Assembly: GCF_900187265.1 (NCBI RefSeq)
Contig: NZ_LT906450.1
Span: 558,001-622,000 of the forward strand
Length of the DNA: 64,000 bases
Reading direction: 5' to 3'
DNA from: Rhodococcus rhodochrous
GTDB taxonomy: Bacteria; Actinomycetota; Actinomycetes; Mycobacteriales; Mycobacteriaceae
Shown here: positions 1 to 8,722 of the stretch, piece after piece
How positions within the stretch are numbered: the stretch's first letter is position 1
How the letters are laid out: every line of letters begins with the position of its first letter
Position numbers and translations under genes: made by a program
The notes under the pieces: model-generated
The model's input: the letters and a program-made list of their open reading frames with translations, nothing else
Databases searched by the model: none
Told to the model about the DNA's origin: nothing

Positions 1-574
1 CCCGCAGTATCCGGGCCAGGGCGAGGTGCCCGCTCCCGCCGGCTACCAGCCCGGCGCGCAGCCGCAGTACCAGCCGGCGAACGGCTACCCCCAGCCCCAA
101 CAGCAGTCGCAGCCGCAACCCCAACAGCAGTCGCAGCCGGTCCCGGCCTCCGAGCCGCTTCCGGGCTTCCAGCCGACGGCTCCGTATCCGGGTGGTCCGC
201 GGCACGCGACGCGTCCCGACTACGGTGCTCCCGCCGGATGGTCGGCTCCCGGCTGGCCGCCGCGCGAGCAGACCCCGCAGGAACAGCAGGGTTACGGGCA
301 GCCGCAGGCCCCCGGACAGCCGCAGGGATACGGATATCCGCAGGGCCCCCAGGGGCAGAACCCCCAGAGCTACGGACAGCCTCAGGAAACGCAGAGTTTC
401 GGGCGTCCGCAGGAGCCGCAGGACCCCGACCGTCCGTCGGACTCCGGCGACAACGGTGCGGCAGATGCGCACCGTGGTGAGAACCACGTGGGAGACTCGC
501 AACCGCGCGATGGTTACGGCGCTCCCGAGCCCCCTCCCACACAGCGGTGGGAAGGCCCGGCCGGCCGGCACTGA
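1..574 (+). CDS. ftsH: C-terminal tail of FtsH membrane protease (5' truncated)
   Basis: Only the end of this gene is in the window; the reading frame is open from base 2 to the TGA at 572-574. The visible part is a low-complexity tail rich in Gln, Pro, Gly and Tyr, with a 24-base period repeat near 95-139 (PQQQSQP twice). No AAA or peptidase domain is visible. The call rests on position: in related actinobacteria ftsH lies directly upstream of folE, and rhodococcal FtsH proteins have long disordered Pro/Gln-rich C termini. FtsH is an ATP- and zinc-dependent protease of the inner membrane. Another disordered C terminus cannot be excluded from this fragment. Confidence 0.7.
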   Translation, partial: PQYPGQGEVPAPAGYQPGAQPQYQPANGYPQPQQQSQPQPQQQSQPVPASEPLPGFQPTAPYPGGPRHATRPDYGAPAGWSAPGWPPREQTPQEQQGYGQPQAPGQPQGYGYPQGPQGQNPQSYGQPQETQSFGRPQEPQDPDRPSDSGDNGAADAHRGENHVGDSQPRDGYGAPEPPPTQRWEGPAGRH

Positions 575-659
575 TCCGTGTCGGTGAGTCGGTACCGGGC
601 GCGCATCGGGACCGTCGGTTCCGATGGAGACGAGTGAGCGAAGAGTGGAGGGCGAGCGG

Positions 660-1310
660 GTGTCGGTGAACCACCTGAAGTCGGATACGGGTTCCGACCC
701 GGAGGATGTGACGACCCACGAGTTGAGCGTGGACGCGGGTCGTACGTTCGACCAGGCCCGAGCCGAAGCGGCCGTGCGCGAACTGTTGATCGCGGTGGGT
801 GAGGATCCGGACCGCGAGGGCCTGCGCGACACTCCCGCCCGGGTGGCCCGTGCCTACCGCGAGGTGTTCGGGGGACTGTTCACCGACCCGGACGAGGTCC
901 TCGACACGACCTTCGACGAAGGTCATCAGGAACTCGTCCTCGTGCGCGACATCCCGATGTACTCGACGTGCGAACACCACCTCGTGTCGTTCCACGGCGT
1001 CGCCCACGTCGGATACATCCCGGGCCCCACGGGCCGCGTCACGGGTCTGTCGAAGCTGGCGCGTGTCGTCGACCTCTACGCCAAGCGTCCGCAGGTCCAG
1101 GAACGCCTCACCAGCCAGATCGCCGACGCCATGATGCGCAAGCTGCAGCCGCGCGGCGTGATCGTCGTGGTCGAGGCGGAGCACCTGTGCATGGCGATGC
1201 GCGGCATCCGCAAGCCCGGTGCCAGCACCACCACCTCCGCCGTGCGCGGGCTGTTCCAGACCAGTTCGGCGTCGCGTGCCGAGGCCCTGGACCTGATCCT
1301 GCGCCGGTGA
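660..1310 (+). CDS. folE: GTP cyclohydrolase I
   Basis: Converts GTP to 7,8-dihydroneopterin triphosphate, the first step of folate synthesis. The zinc and catalytic segments are visible: [12 protein letters not shown] and [10 protein letters not shown], plus the family signature around [21 protein letters not shown] chose GTG at 660 because GGAGGG at 647-652 sits 7 bases before it; an ATG at 624 would add 12 residues but has no ribosome site. The product is 216 residues, with an acidic N-terminal extension. It heads the folE-folP-folB-folK run: the stop codon overlaps the folP GTG, so the two are translationally coupled. Confidence 0.96.
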   Translation: MSVNHLKSDTGSDPEDVTTHELSVDAGRTFDQARAEAAVRELLIAVGEDPDREGLRDTPARVARAYREVFGGLFTDPDEVLDTTFDEGHQELVLVRDIPMYSTCEHHLVSFHGVAHVGYIPGPTGRVTGLSKLARVVDLYAKRPQVQERLTSQIADAMMRKLQPRGVIVVVEAEHLCMAMRGIRKPGASTTTSAVRGLFQTSSASRAEALDLILRR

Positions 1311-2164
1311 CCGTCTTCCCCGCCGAACAGTGGCCCGTCGTGATGGGCGTACTGAACGTCACCAGTGATTCCTTCTCCGACGGCGGTCGCTATCTGGACC
1401 GCGAGACCGCGATAGCCCGCGGCTTCGAGCTGCGCGAGCTCGGCGTCGACATCGTCGACGTGGGTGGCGAGTCCACCCGGCCCGGGGCCGTGCGCGTCGA
1501 CCCGGAGGTCGAGGCGTCCCGCGTGGCGCCGGTCATCGCCGCTCTGGCGGAGGCGGGCATTCCCACGAGCGTCGACACGATGCGTGCCTCGGTCGCCGAG
1601 GCGGCCGTGGAGGCCGGGGTGACCATGATCAACGACGTCTCGGGTGGGCGCGCCGACGCCGACATGGCCGCGGTGGTCGCCGAGGCCGGGGTGCCGTGGA
1701 TCCTCATGCACTGGCGTCCCCTCGGCGAGTTCGTCCACGCGGGCGGTTCGACGCACTACGAGGACGTCGTCCGCGAGGTCCGCGACGAGCTGCTCACGCA
1801 GGTCGACATCGCAGTGGCCGCAGGCGTGGACTCCGACAAGATCGTGCTCGATCCCGGTCTGGGTTTCGTGAAGGAACCCGACCACAACTGGCAGTTGCTG
1901 CAGCGCCTGCCCGAACTCACCGAACTGGGTTTCCCGGTGCTCATCGGGGCGTCCCGGAAGCGATTCCTCGGATCGCTGCTCGCGGCGCCCGACGGCACGG
2001 TCCGCCCGCCCGCGGGCCGCGAGGTCGCCACGGCGGTCGTCTCGGCGCTCGCCGCCACACACGGCGCATGGGGCGTACGCGTCCACGACGTGCAGGCGTC
2101 CCGCGACGCGCTCGCGGTGGTGCGTGCCTGGCAGCGCGGCAGCGCGGAAGGAGTGCACGCGTGA
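1307..2164 (+). CDS. folP: Dihydropteroate synthase
   Basis: Condenses 6-hydroxymethyl-dihydropterin diphosphate with p-aminobenzoate to dihydropteroate; this is the sulfonamide target. Diagnostic motifs in order are [16 protein letters not shown] near the N terminus, [27 protein letters not shown] and [14 protein letters not shown]. The length (285 residues) is normal for the family. The GTG start at 1307 overlaps the folE stop (GTGA), and the stop overlaps the folB start, so the four folate genes form one coupled transcript. Confidence 0.97.
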   Translation: MTVFPAEQWPVVMGVLNVTSDSFSDGGRYLDRETAIARGFELRELGVDIVDVGGESTRPGAVRVDPEVEASRVAPVIAALAEAGIPTSVDTMRASVAEAAVEAGVTMINDVSGGRADADMAAVVAEAGVPWILMHWRPLGEFVHAGGSTHYEDVVREVRDELLTQVDIAVAAGVDSDKIVLDPGLGFVKEPDHNWQLLQRLPELTELGFPVLIGASRKRFLGSLLAAPDGTVRPPAGREVATAVVSALAATHGAWGVRVHDVQASRDALAVVRAWQRGSAEGVHA

Positions 2165-2544
2165 GCGACCGCATCGAACTACGGGGACTGACGGTCCGCG
2201 GCAACCACGGCGTCTTCGAGCACGAGAAGCGGGACGGTCAGGACTTCGTCGTCGACATCGTCGTGTGGCTCGATCTCGCGCCGGCCGCGGCGTCCGACGA
2301 GCTGACCGACACGCTGCACTACGGCGAACTCGCCGAGCGAGCTGCGGCGATCATCGCCGGTCCGGGCCGCGATCTCATCGAGACGGTCGCGGGGGAGATC
2401 GCCGACGAGGTGCTCACCGACCCGCGTGTCTCCCGGGTGGAGGTCACGCTCCACAAGCCGTCGGCGCCGATCCCGCTGACCTTCGGCGACGTCGCCGTCG
2501 TGATCGACCGCTCCCGCAGCGATGCGACGGAGAGCGCCTCATGA
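2161..2544 (+). CDS. folB: Dihydroneopterin aldolase
   Basis: Cleaves 7,8-dihydroneopterin to 6-hydroxymethyl-dihydropterin and glycolaldehyde. The 127-residue protein shows the FolB fold signature: [15 protein letters not shown] with the substrate-binding Glu, LHYGELAE, and the C-terminal [13 protein letters not shown] carrying the conserved Lys. GTG at 2161 overlaps the folP TGA, and its own TGA overlaps the ATG of folK, so no independent ribosome site is needed. Confidence 0.95.
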   Translation: MSDRIELRGLTVRGNHGVFEHEKRDGQDFVVDIVVWLDLAPAAASDELTDTLHYGELAERAAAIIAGPGRDLIETVAGEIADEVLTDPRVSRVEVTLHKPSAPIPLTFGDVAVVIDRSRSDATESAS

Positions 2545-3083
2545 GTCGTGCCGTGCTGTCCATCGGATCGAACATCGGCGACCGGCTCGCGCACCTGCGG
2601 TCGGTCGTCGACGCATTGGGCGAGCGGGCCGTCGCCGTCTCGGCGGTGTACTCGACGGCACCGTGGGGCGGCGTCGAACAGGAGGACTTCCTCAACGCCG
2701 TCGTCGTCGCGGAGGACGCCGCCTTCGGTCCGCACGACTGGCTGCGGTTCGGCCGGGAACGCGAAGAGGCCGCCGAACGAGTCCGGATCCAGCGCTGGGG
2801 TCCGCGCAGCCTCGACGTCGACGTCGTGACCTGCGACAGCGGCGACGGAGAGGTGCGCAGCGACGATCCGGAACTGATCCTGCCGCACCCGCGCGCACAC
2901 CAGCGGGCGTTCGTGCTCGTCCCGTGGCTCGATGTCGAACCCGAGGCCGCGCTCACCGCCGACGGCCGGCGGCTGGGCATCGGCGAGTGGCTCGGCGAAC
3001 TCGACGCCGCCGAACGGGAAGGTGTGCACCGCACCGACCTGACGCTGACCGGGCCGACGACCCAGGGACACGCCGAGTGCTGA
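2541..3083 (+). CDS. folK: 2-amino-4-hydroxy-6-hydroxymethyldihydropteridine pyrophosphokinase
   Basis: Transfers pyrophosphate from ATP to 6-hydroxymethyl-dihydropterin, making the FolP substrate. SIGSNIGDR at the N terminus, [35 protein letters not shown] and [17 protein letters not shown] are the usual HPPK elements. The product is 180 residues. ATG at 2541 lies within the folB stop (ATGA). It completes the folate operon, and its stop codon overlaps the start of the following membrane-protein gene. Confidence 0.95.
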   Translation: MSRAVLSIGSNIGDRLAHLRSVVDALGERAVAVSAVYSTAPWGGVEQEDFLNAVVVAEDAAFGPHDWLRFGREREEAAERVRIQRWGPRSLDVDVVTCDSGDGEVRSDDPELILPHPRAHQRAFVLVPWLDVEPEAALTADGRRLGIGEWLGELDAAEREGVHRTDLTLTGPTTQGHAEC

Positions 3084-3553
3084 AACAGACCCGGATCCGA
3101 GATCTGCTGGCGCTGGCCGTGCTGGCAGCGATCGTCGCGTGGTTGCTCGTCCGCACGATGTACGGCTCGCTGCCGCCCATCCCCGTCTATGCGGGAGCCT
3201 CGCTGTACCCCGTCGCGGTGATCGAGGTGATCCTGGCGTTCATGATCCGGTCGCGGGTCGGCAAACACGAGATCGGTGAGGGCCCCGGCAGGTTGCATCC
3301 CATCACCGCCGCCCGCGCGGTCGCGCTCGCCAAGGCGTCCGCACTGGTGGGTGCCGCGAGCGCCGGAGTGTGGGCCGGCTTCCTGCTGTATCTCGCACCG
3401 CAACGCGGCGTCGTGCAGGCCGCCACCGACGACACCTCGGGGGTGCTCGTCGGAGCCCTCGCCGGCATAGCGCTGGCGGCGGCCGCGTTGTGGCTCGAAT
3501 ACTGTTGCCGGACACCGGAAGACCCCGACGAACCGAACGAACCGGCTGTCTGA
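3077..3553 (+). CDS. DUF3180 family membrane protein
   Basis: A small integral membrane protein (158 residues) with about four hydrophobic segments: residues ~8-25, ~37-58, ~86-106 and ~120-140. Its place directly behind folK, with the GTG at 3077 overlapping the folK stop, matches the conserved actinobacterial arrangement (Rv3605c in M. tuberculosis). No catalytic motif is visible and the function is unknown. Co-translation with folate genes suggests shared expression rather than a demonstrated role in folate metabolism. The C terminus is short and acidic (PEDPDEPNEPAV). Confidence 0.85.
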   Translation: MLKQTRIRDLLALAVLAAIVAWLLVRTMYGSLPPIPVYAGASLYPVAVIEVILAFMIRSRVGKHEIGEGPGRLHPITAARAVALAKASALVGAASAGVWAGFLLYLAPQRGVVQAATDDTSGVLVGALAGIALAAAALWLEYCCRTPEDPDEPNEPAV

Positions 3554-3627
3554 CCTCGGATTTCGGGGTGGGGAAGGGCGTGTCGTCCGGCTCCGATCCG
3601 AGGACCCACCCAAGTACCCTGATGGTC

Positions 3628-4779
3628 ATGGCAACCTCGGCGCGACCAGACAGGAATCGCCGTCCGTGGCGCAGTACCGGCTCGATGATCGTGGCCGGTC
3701 TGCTCGCTCTGGCGATGATCGCCTCGCTGCTGTTGATCTTCAGTGAGAGCGTGCAGTTGCTGCGTGTCGCGGTGGTCGTCGCCCTGTGGGCTGCCACTGT
3801 CGGAGCCATCGCGATGAACAAGTACCGCCGGGAATCGGCGCTCGACCGGGCGAAGGCCGACGACCTGAAGACGGTCTACGAACTGCAGTTGCAACGGGAG
3901 ATCGCGGCGCGGCGCGAGTACGAGCTGACCGTCGAGGAGAAGGTCCGTGCCGATCTGAAGCTCGACGCCGGGGAGATGGCGGCCCTGCGCACCGAGCTGG
4001 CCACCCTGCGCCGCACGCTCGAGATGTTGTTCGACGGCCGGCTCCCCGACGATGTCGTCGCCCTCGAAGGCCAGGCGGAGAAGCTGCGTGGACTGAGCGA
4101 GGCGGCGCGGGTGTCCGCTCCGCGTCCGTCGGGACCGGCCTTCGCCTCTCCCGACGACGAGCCGGTCACCGCGGAGACCGAGTCGGTCGAGGCGGCCATG
4201 CGCGCGGCGGAGGCGTCGGAGAAGACGTCCGCGAAGGGTGATGTCGAAGAACCGCGAGCCGAGAAGCAGGCGAAGACCGAGGCTGCGACGGGGAAGTCCG
4301 CTACCGGGAAGGTCACGGCCGAGAAGGCGACGGCTGGAAAAGCGACCGCAGAACCGGACGTCGAGGACGCCGAGATCGAGGACGCGGAAGTCGAGGGCAC
4401 GAAGGCCGAGAAGCCGAAGACCGCGGACCTGAAGACCGGGGACCCGAAGGCCGGGGACCCGAAGACCGGGGACCCGAAGGTCGCCGGAGCCGAGAAGACG
4501 GCAGAGGGAAAGCCTGAGTCGCAGAAGCCCGGCAAGCACGAGTCCGGATCGGATCCCGACCCGCAGACGGGCGCAGACGAGACCGGAGCGGAGTCGGGAG
4601 GCAACGACCCCTCCGACGGGGAGAACGGCGGCGAGAAGACCGCTGGAGCTGCGGAAACGGTCGCGGAGGACGACGAGGACGACGAGGAATCGTCCGGACG
4701 TCGCTCCCGCCGTCGTCGCGCCGACGGCGAAGGCCGCACAGTCGCGGAGATCCTCGCGTCGCTGTCGGCCGAGCGCTGA
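3628..4779 (+). CDS. DUF6779-like membrane-anchored protein with acidic/lysine-rich tail
   Basis: Two hydrophobic segments near the N terminus (about residues 23-42 and 50-65 of 383) are followed by a charged helical region likely to form a coiled coil, around QLQREIAARREYELTVEEK. A long disordered tail rich in Glu, Lys, Ala and Asp follows. The position matches Rv3604c of M. tuberculosis. TACCCT at 3615-3620 lies 7 bases before the ATG at 3628, and there is no Shine-Dalgarno sequence, so a leaderless transcript is likely; an in-frame ATG at 3622 is the alternative. The tail ends in a basic patch (RRSRRRRADGEGR). Function unknown. Confidence 0.75.
   Translation: MATSARPDRNRRPWRSTGSMIVAGLLALAMIASLLLIFSESVQLLRVAVVVALWAATVGAIAMNKYRRESALDRAKADDLKTVYELQLQREIAARREYELTVEEKVRADLKLDAGEMAALRTELATLRRTLEMLFDGRLPDDVVALEGQAEKLRGLSEAARVSAPRPSGPAFASPDDEPVTAETESVEAAMRAAEASEKTSAKGDVEEPRAEKQAKTEAATGKSATGKVTAEKATAGKATAEPDVEDAEIEDAEVEGTKAEKPKTADLKTGDPKAGDPKTGDPKVAGAEKTAEGKPESQKPGKHESGSDPDPQTGADETGAESGGNDPSDGENGGEKTAGAAETVAEDDEDDEESSGRRSRRRRADGEGRTVAEILASLSAER
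4426..4485 (+). repeat. 15-bp in-frame tandem repeat, four copies
   Basis: Four successive 15-base units (GACCTGAAGACCGGG, GACCCGAAGGCCGGG, GACCCGAAGACCGGG, GACCCGAAGGTCGCC) encode Asp-Leu/Pro-Lys-Thr/Ala-Gly repeats in the disordered tail of the DUF6779-like protein. The period is a multiple of three, so copy-number change would alter length without breaking the frame. Confidence 0.9.
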
Positions 4780-4938
4780 TCCCCGGGCGGTCGCGAGGCA
4801 GGTCGCGCCCGCCCCACCTCGGTCGATGAGGCGCAGATCACTCGACCCGACCGTGGCGAGCCCCGGAAAGCGCGCGCTATTGTCGAGCGGAACGTCCGGT
4901 ACCCGCTGAGCGGGACTGGAACGAACGAGAGGACTCCC

Positions 4939-5874
4939 GTGAATGCCTTCGGGATCACCAACGCACCCGCGCCTGCGCGCCTGTCGGTAGGAATCGTGTC
5001 CGCCGGACGGGTCGGCACTGCACTCGGCGCAGCTTTCGAACGCGTCGGTCATGTCGTCGTGGCCTGCTCGGCCGTGTCCGACGTCTCGCGGCACCGCGCC
5101 ACCACCCGCCTGCCCGATTCGCAGATCCTGCCGGTCGACGAGGTCGCCGGCCGCTGCAACCTCCTCCTTCTCGCCGTTCCCGACACCGAACTGTCGTCCC
5201 TGGTCAACGGCCTCGCAGCCACCGGATCGGTCGCCGCCGGCACGATCGTCGTCCACGTCTCCGGAGCCCACGGCACCGCGATCCTCGAGCCGCTGACCGA
5301 GCAGGGCGCCGTGCCGCTGGCGATCCATCCCGCGATGACCTTCACCGGCCACGACGAGGACATCGACCGGCTCTCCTCCGCGTGTTTCGGCATCACGGCC
5401 GCCGACGAGATCGGCTACGCCATCGCGCAGTCCCTCGTCCTCGAGATCGGTGGCGAGCCGGTCCGCGTCCCCGAGTCCATGCGCACGACCTACCACGCCG
5501 CGCTCGCGCACGGCAGCAACCACCTCGTCACGCTGGTCGCCGACGCCGTCGAGGCGCTGCGCAGCGCCCTGCAGGGGGAGGAACTGCTCGGCCAGCAACT
5601 CGTCGACGACGCCCCCGGTGGAGTCGCCGAGCGGGTGTTGCAGCCGTTGCTCTCGGCGGCGCTCGACAACGTGCTGCGGCGCGGACCCTCGGCGCTCACC
5701 GGGCCGGTCGCGCGCGGCGACGCCGACGCCGTCGCCGCGCATCTGCGCGCGCTCGAGGCCGTCGACCCGCAGATCGCCGCCGGGTACCGCGCGCTGTCGC
5801 TGCGGTCGGCGCAACGGACCGGATCGAAGCCGGAACTGATGGCAATTCTCGAAGGAGCTGAATACGGTGAGTGA
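4939..5874 (+). CDS. Rossmann-like/DUF2520 domain NAD(P)-binding protein
   Basis: A 311-residue protein with an N-terminal Rossmann nucleotide-binding segment ([21 protein letters not shown], roughly residues 16-36) and a C-terminal DUF2520 helical domain containing HPAMTFTG and the conserved [15 protein letters not shown] stretch. The overall plan resembles 6-phosphogluconate-dehydrogenase-like or ketopantoate-reductase-like enzymes. It sits directly before panC and overlaps it, as Rv3603c does in M. tuberculosis, so a role near pantothenate synthesis is plausible but unproven. GTG at 4939 is preceded by GAGAGGA at 4927-4933. Confidence 0.85.
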   Translation: MNAFGITNAPAPARLSVGIVSAGRVGTALGAAFERVGHVVVACSAVSDVSRHRATTRLPDSQILPVDEVAGRCNLLLLAVPDTELSSLVNGLAATGSVAAGTIVVHVSGAHGTAILEPLTEQGAVPLAIHPAMTFTGHDEDIDRLSSACFGITAADEIGYAIAQSLVLEIGGEPVRVPESMRTTYHAALAHGSNHLVTLVADAVEALRSALQGEELLGQQLVDDAPGGVAERVLQPLLSAALDNVLRRGPSALTGPVARGDADAVAAHLRALEAVDPQIAAGYRALSLRSAQRTGSKPELMAILEGAEYGE

Positions 5875-6805
5875 AGCAGGACAGCGCGGATACGTGCGAG
5901 GTGAACTGACCGTTCACCACGATCCCGCAGGCCTGACCAAGGTCACCCGGGCTCTGCGCGGCGTCGGCCGCACCGTCGCACTCGTGCCGACGATGGGTGC
6001 GCTGCACACCGGTCACCTCGAACTCGTGCGCCAGGCCAAGCTCACCGGTGCCGTCGTGGTCGTGTCGATCTTCGTCAACCCGCTGCAGTTCGGGAAGGGC
6101 GAGGACCTCGATGCCTATCCGCGCACCCTCGACGCCGACCTCGAACTGCTCCGCGAAGCGGGTGTCGAACTCGTGTTCGTGCCGACGGTCTCGGCGATGT
6201 ACCCGCAGGGTCCGCGCACCACGATCCACCCGGGCCCGCTCGGGTCGGAGCTCGAAGGTGCTTCGCGCCCCGGTCATTTCGCGGGCATGCTGACGGTCGT
6301 CGCGAAACTGTTCAACATCGTCGGTCCCAACACGGCGTTCTTCGGTGAGAAGGACTACCAGCAGCTCACCCTGATCCGTCAAATGGTCGCCGACCTGAAT
6401 CTCGACATCCGCATCCTCGGTGTTCCCACCGTGCGCGAACAGGACGGGCTCGCACTGTCCTCTCGCAACCGCTATCTCGACCCCGAGCAGCGCGAGATCG
6501 CGACCACGCTGTCCGCGGCCCTCGTCGCCGGCGCGCACGCCGCGGCGGGCGGAGCCGAGGCGATCCTGTCCACGGCACGCGAGGTGCTCGCGCAGAGCCC
6601 GCAGATCGAGGTGGACTATCTCGAGGTGCGCGGCGCCGATCTGGGGCCGGCCCCCGAACGTGGCGACGGCCGACTGCTCGTCGCCGCACGACTCGGCTCC
6701 ACCCGCCTCATCGACAACGTCGGGGTCGCCGTCGGCACCGGCTTCCTCGAACGCGCCACCGGCCCGGTGGATCCCGATGCCGAAGACAACCTGACGAACC
6801 GCTGA
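5867..6805 (+). CDS. panC: Pantothenate synthetase
   Basis: ATP-dependent ligation of pantoate and beta-alanine. Characteristic motifs: [16 protein letters not shown] near residue 40 (nucleotide site), [21 protein letters not shown] and [12 protein letters not shown]. The product is 312 residues. GTG at 5867 has GAAGGAG at 5851-5857 and overlaps the end of the preceding DUF2520 gene. panD follows after 44 bases, giving substrate and enzyme of the same step from one transcript. Confidence 0.97.
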   Translation: MSEAGQRGYVRGELTVHHDPAGLTKVTRALRGVGRTVALVPTMGALHTGHLELVRQAKLTGAVVVVSIFVNPLQFGKGEDLDAYPRTLDADLELLREAGVELVFVPTVSAMYPQGPRTTIHPGPLGSELEGASRPGHFAGMLTVVAKLFNIVGPNTAFFGEKDYQQLTLIRQMVADLNLDIRILGVPTVREQDGLALSSRNRYLDPEQREIATTLSAALVAGAHAAAGGAEAILSTAREVLAQSPQIEVDYLEVRGADLGPAPERGDGRLLVAARLGSTRLIDNVGVAVGTGFLERATGPVDPDAEDNLTNR

Positions 6806-6849
6806 CCCACCGATCGAATTCGGAAACGAGAAAGAAACCGAGGACGAGC

Positions 6850-7287
6850 ATGTTCCGCACCATGATGAAGTCGAAGATCCACCGCGCCACGGTCACCCAC
6901 GCGGATCTGCACTATGTCGGTTCGGTGACCGTCGACCAGGATCTGATGGACGCCGCGGATCTGCTCGAGGGTGAGCAGGTCTGCATCGTCGACATCGACA
7001 ACGGCGCCCGGCTGGAGACGTACGTCATCGCCGGTGAGCGTGGATCGGGCATCATCGGGATCAACGGTGCCGCAGCACGTCTCGTCAGCCCCGGCGATCT
7101 CGTCATCCTCATCGCCTACGGCGTGATGAACGAGCAGGAGTGCAAGGACTACGACCCGCGCGTGGTGTTCGTCGACGCCGACAACCGTCAGGTCGAGCTC
7201 GGCAACGACCCCGCCCACGCTCCCGAGGGCTCGGGCCTGATCACGCCGCGCATGCTGTCGACCCTCGACTCCCCGTCCCTGGTCTAG
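6850..7287 (+). CDS. panD: Aspartate 1-decarboxylase precursor
   Basis: Produces beta-alanine from aspartate for PanC. This pyruvoyl enzyme self-cleaves between Gly24 and Ser25; the sequence here is YVGSVT with those exact positions. [16 protein letters not shown] and [17 protein letters not shown] are typical family segments. At 145 residues it has a normal length. It ends two bases before the coaX start codon. Confidence 0.97.
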   Translation: MFRTMMKSKIHRATVTHADLHYVGSVTVDQDLMDAADLLEGEQVCIVDIDNGARLETYVIAGERGSGIIGINGAAARLVSPGDLVILIAYGVMNEQECKDYDPRVVFVDADNRQVELGNDPAHAPEGSGLITPRMLSTLDSPSLV

Positions 7288-7289
7288 AG

Positions 7290-8123
7290 GTGCTCCTCAC
7301 CGTCGACGTCCGCAACACCAACATCGTCCTGGGGGTGTTCGCGGGCAGCGGCTCGCACGCGCGGCTGCTGCGCGACTGGCGCGTCCGTACCGACCCCAGG
7401 ATGACCGCCGACGAGATCGCCTTGCTGTTCCGCGGTCTGCTCGGCGAATCCGCCGAGCAGGTCACCGGGGTGGCGGCCCTGTCGACCGTGCCGTCGGTTC
7501 TGCGCGAGTTGCGTGTCATGCTCGACCGCTACTGGTCGTCGGTGCCGCACGTGGTGGTGGAGCCGGGGGTGCGCACGGGAGTGCCGCTGCTGGTGGACAA
7601 CCCGAAGGAGGTCGGCGCCGACCGTATCGTCAACAGCCTGGCGGCCTACCACTTCTACGGATCTCCGTGCATCGTCGTGGATTTCGGGACGTCCACCTGC
7701 GTCGACGTCGTGTCGGGCAAGGGGGAGTTCCTCGGCGGGTCCATCGCTCCGGGTGTGGAGATCTCGATGGATGCGCTGGCGTCACGGTCGGCGGCACTGC
7801 GGAAGGTCGAATTGCTCCGTCCCCGAGGTGTTCTGGGCAAGAACACTGTCGAGTGCATGCAGTCCGGAGCTGTCTTCGGGTTCGCCGGGATGGTCGACGG
7901 CATCGTGCGGCGGATCTGCGCCGAGGTGCCCGGTTTCGACGGCGACGACGTGGCCGTCATCGGCACCGGCGACAGTGCGCCGCTGATCATGCCGGAGTCG
8001 CGCACCCTCGAGCACCACGAGCCGGATCTGACCCTCGAGGGATTGCGTCTGGTGTACGAGCGGAACCAGGTGAGACGAGCGGCACGCGGAACTGCGGGTT
8101 CCGCTGAGCGCCATTCTGTGTAA
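7290..8123 (+). CDS. coaX: Type III pantothenate kinase
   Basis: Phosphorylates pantothenate, the first committed step to coenzyme A. Motifs of the acetate/sugar kinase superfamily are visible: [16 protein letters not shown] at the N terminus, [13 protein letters not shown] in the middle, [15 protein letters not shown], and [20 protein letters not shown]. The length is 277 residues. GTG at 7290 follows the panD stop almost directly (AGAGGTG), which suggests coupling. It closes the panC-panD-coaX group. Confidence 0.94.
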   Translation: MLLTVDVRNTNIVLGVFAGSGSHARLLRDWRVRTDPRMTADEIALLFRGLLGESAEQVTGVAALSTVPSVLRELRVMLDRYWSSVPHVVVEPGVRTGVPLLVDNPKEVGADRIVNSLAAYHFYGSPCIVVDFGTSTCVDVVSGKGEFLGGSIAPGVEISMDALASRSAALRKVELLRPRGVLGKNTVECMQSGAVFGFAGMVDGIVRRICAEVPGFDGDDVAVIGTGDSAPLIMPESRTLEHHEPDLTLEGLRLVYERNQVRRAARGTAGSAERHSV

Positions 8124-8125
8124 AA

Positions 8126-8176
8126 ATGTTCGTCGTGATCCGTTGCATGAGCACCCAGGAGTGTTGTCGAGGCTGA
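8126..8176 (+). CDS. Cysteine-rich leader peptide (16 residues), candidate attenuator
   Basis: A tiny reading frame starts three bases after the coaX stop and reads MFVVIRCMSTQECCRG. It has three cysteines, two of them adjacent near the end. CATTCT at 8112-8117 lies 8 bases before the ATG and there is no ribosome site, so a leaderless transcript is likely. The two Cys codons (8162-8167) and the stop lie inside the 5' arm of a long hairpin that ends at the ribosome site of the next gene. Polycysteine leaderless short frames of this kind are known cysteine-responsive attenuators in mycobacteria. The match here is by architecture, not by test. Confidence 0.72.
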   Translation: MFVVIRCMSTQECCRG

Positions 8177-8207
8177 CCGCCGCCTCGACCGATAACACAT
8201 TCCTGGG
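8154..8207 (+). promoter_or_regulatory. Long leader hairpin overlapping the Cys codons and downstream ribosome site
   Basis: Three stem blocks pair in order: CCCAGGA (8154-8160) with TCCTGGG (8201-8207), GTGTT (8161-8165) with AACAC (8194-8198), and GTCGAGG (8166-8172) with CCTCGAC (8183-8189). That gives 19 pairs around a 10-base loop with two small bulges. The 3' arm overlaps GGGAG (8205-8209), the ribosome site of the ATG at 8217. A ribosome moving through or stalling on the leader peptide's Cys-Cys codons would open or keep open this stem, which fits translational control of the next gene. Confidence 0.75.
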
Positions 8208-8216
8208 AGTTCTCTC

Positions 8217-8669
8217 ATGCGCGCTGCGCTTCTTTCCATCACTTCTGTTTCCACTGCTGCTCCGGTCGCCTTCCACCGGCTCGCCGTCGAGCGCACGTAC
8301 CCCACCGAGCTGTCCGCAGCGGTCGCCCGCGGCGCCGTCGTCGTCGACATCCGCTCGAACGCCGAACGTGCCGTTCAGGGAACGCTTCCCGGCGCGCTGG
8401 CCATTTCCGCCGATCTCGTCGCCGAGCGACTCGATCCGAGCGGCCCGGGCCGTCTCTCCCTCGCCGTCGACCGCGACGTCGAATGGATCCTCGTCTCGTC
8501 CGACGGAGCGAGCTCGCACGGTGTGGTCGCCGAACTGCACGCGCAGGGCCTGCGCCGGGTCACCCACCTCGTCGGAGGTTACGACGCCATCCGGACGGCC
8601 CGTCTCGTCGGCGCGGTGGCGGAGGCCCAGCACGTCGCTCAGGACGTGGCGCGGGTCACCGCTCACTGA
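8217..8669 (+). CDS. Rhodanese-like protein lacking all cysteines
   Basis: The 150-residue protein has a rhodanese-type layout: the active-site strand-loop region reads [20 protein letters not shown] and is followed by HLVGGYDAI. In true rhodaneses the loop starts with the sulfur-carrying Cys (consensus C-R-x-G-x-R/S); here it is Ser/Asp, and the whole protein contains no cysteine. It is therefore unlikely to be a sulfurtransferase, and a sensor, binding or degenerate role is possible. ATG at 8217 has GGGAG at 8205-8209, which is sequestered in the leader hairpin. A cysteine-free product fits a gene switched on during cysteine shortage. Confidence 0.75.
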   Translation: MRAALLSITSVSTAAPVAFHRLAVERTYPTELSAAVARGAVVVDIRSNAERAVQGTLPGALAISADLVAERLDPSGPGRLSLAVDRDVEWILVSSDGASSHGVVAELHAQGLRRVTHLVGGYDAIRTARLVGAVAEAQHVAQDVARVTAH

Positions 8670-8722
8670 AAGCGCGCATCTGCAGGATTGACGGCCCCGG
8701 GTGTCCGATAGTCTGGTTACCC

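Noticed and set aside
624-659. ATG at 624 as the folE start
   Set aside because: No ribosome site precedes it, while GTG 660 has GGAGGG at ideal spacing; the extra residues are not typical of the family.
3187-5814. 875-residue minus-strand open frame over the DUF6779-like and DUF2520 genes
   Set aside because: Low-complexity Arg/Gly/Leu-rich shadow of the plus-strand genes.
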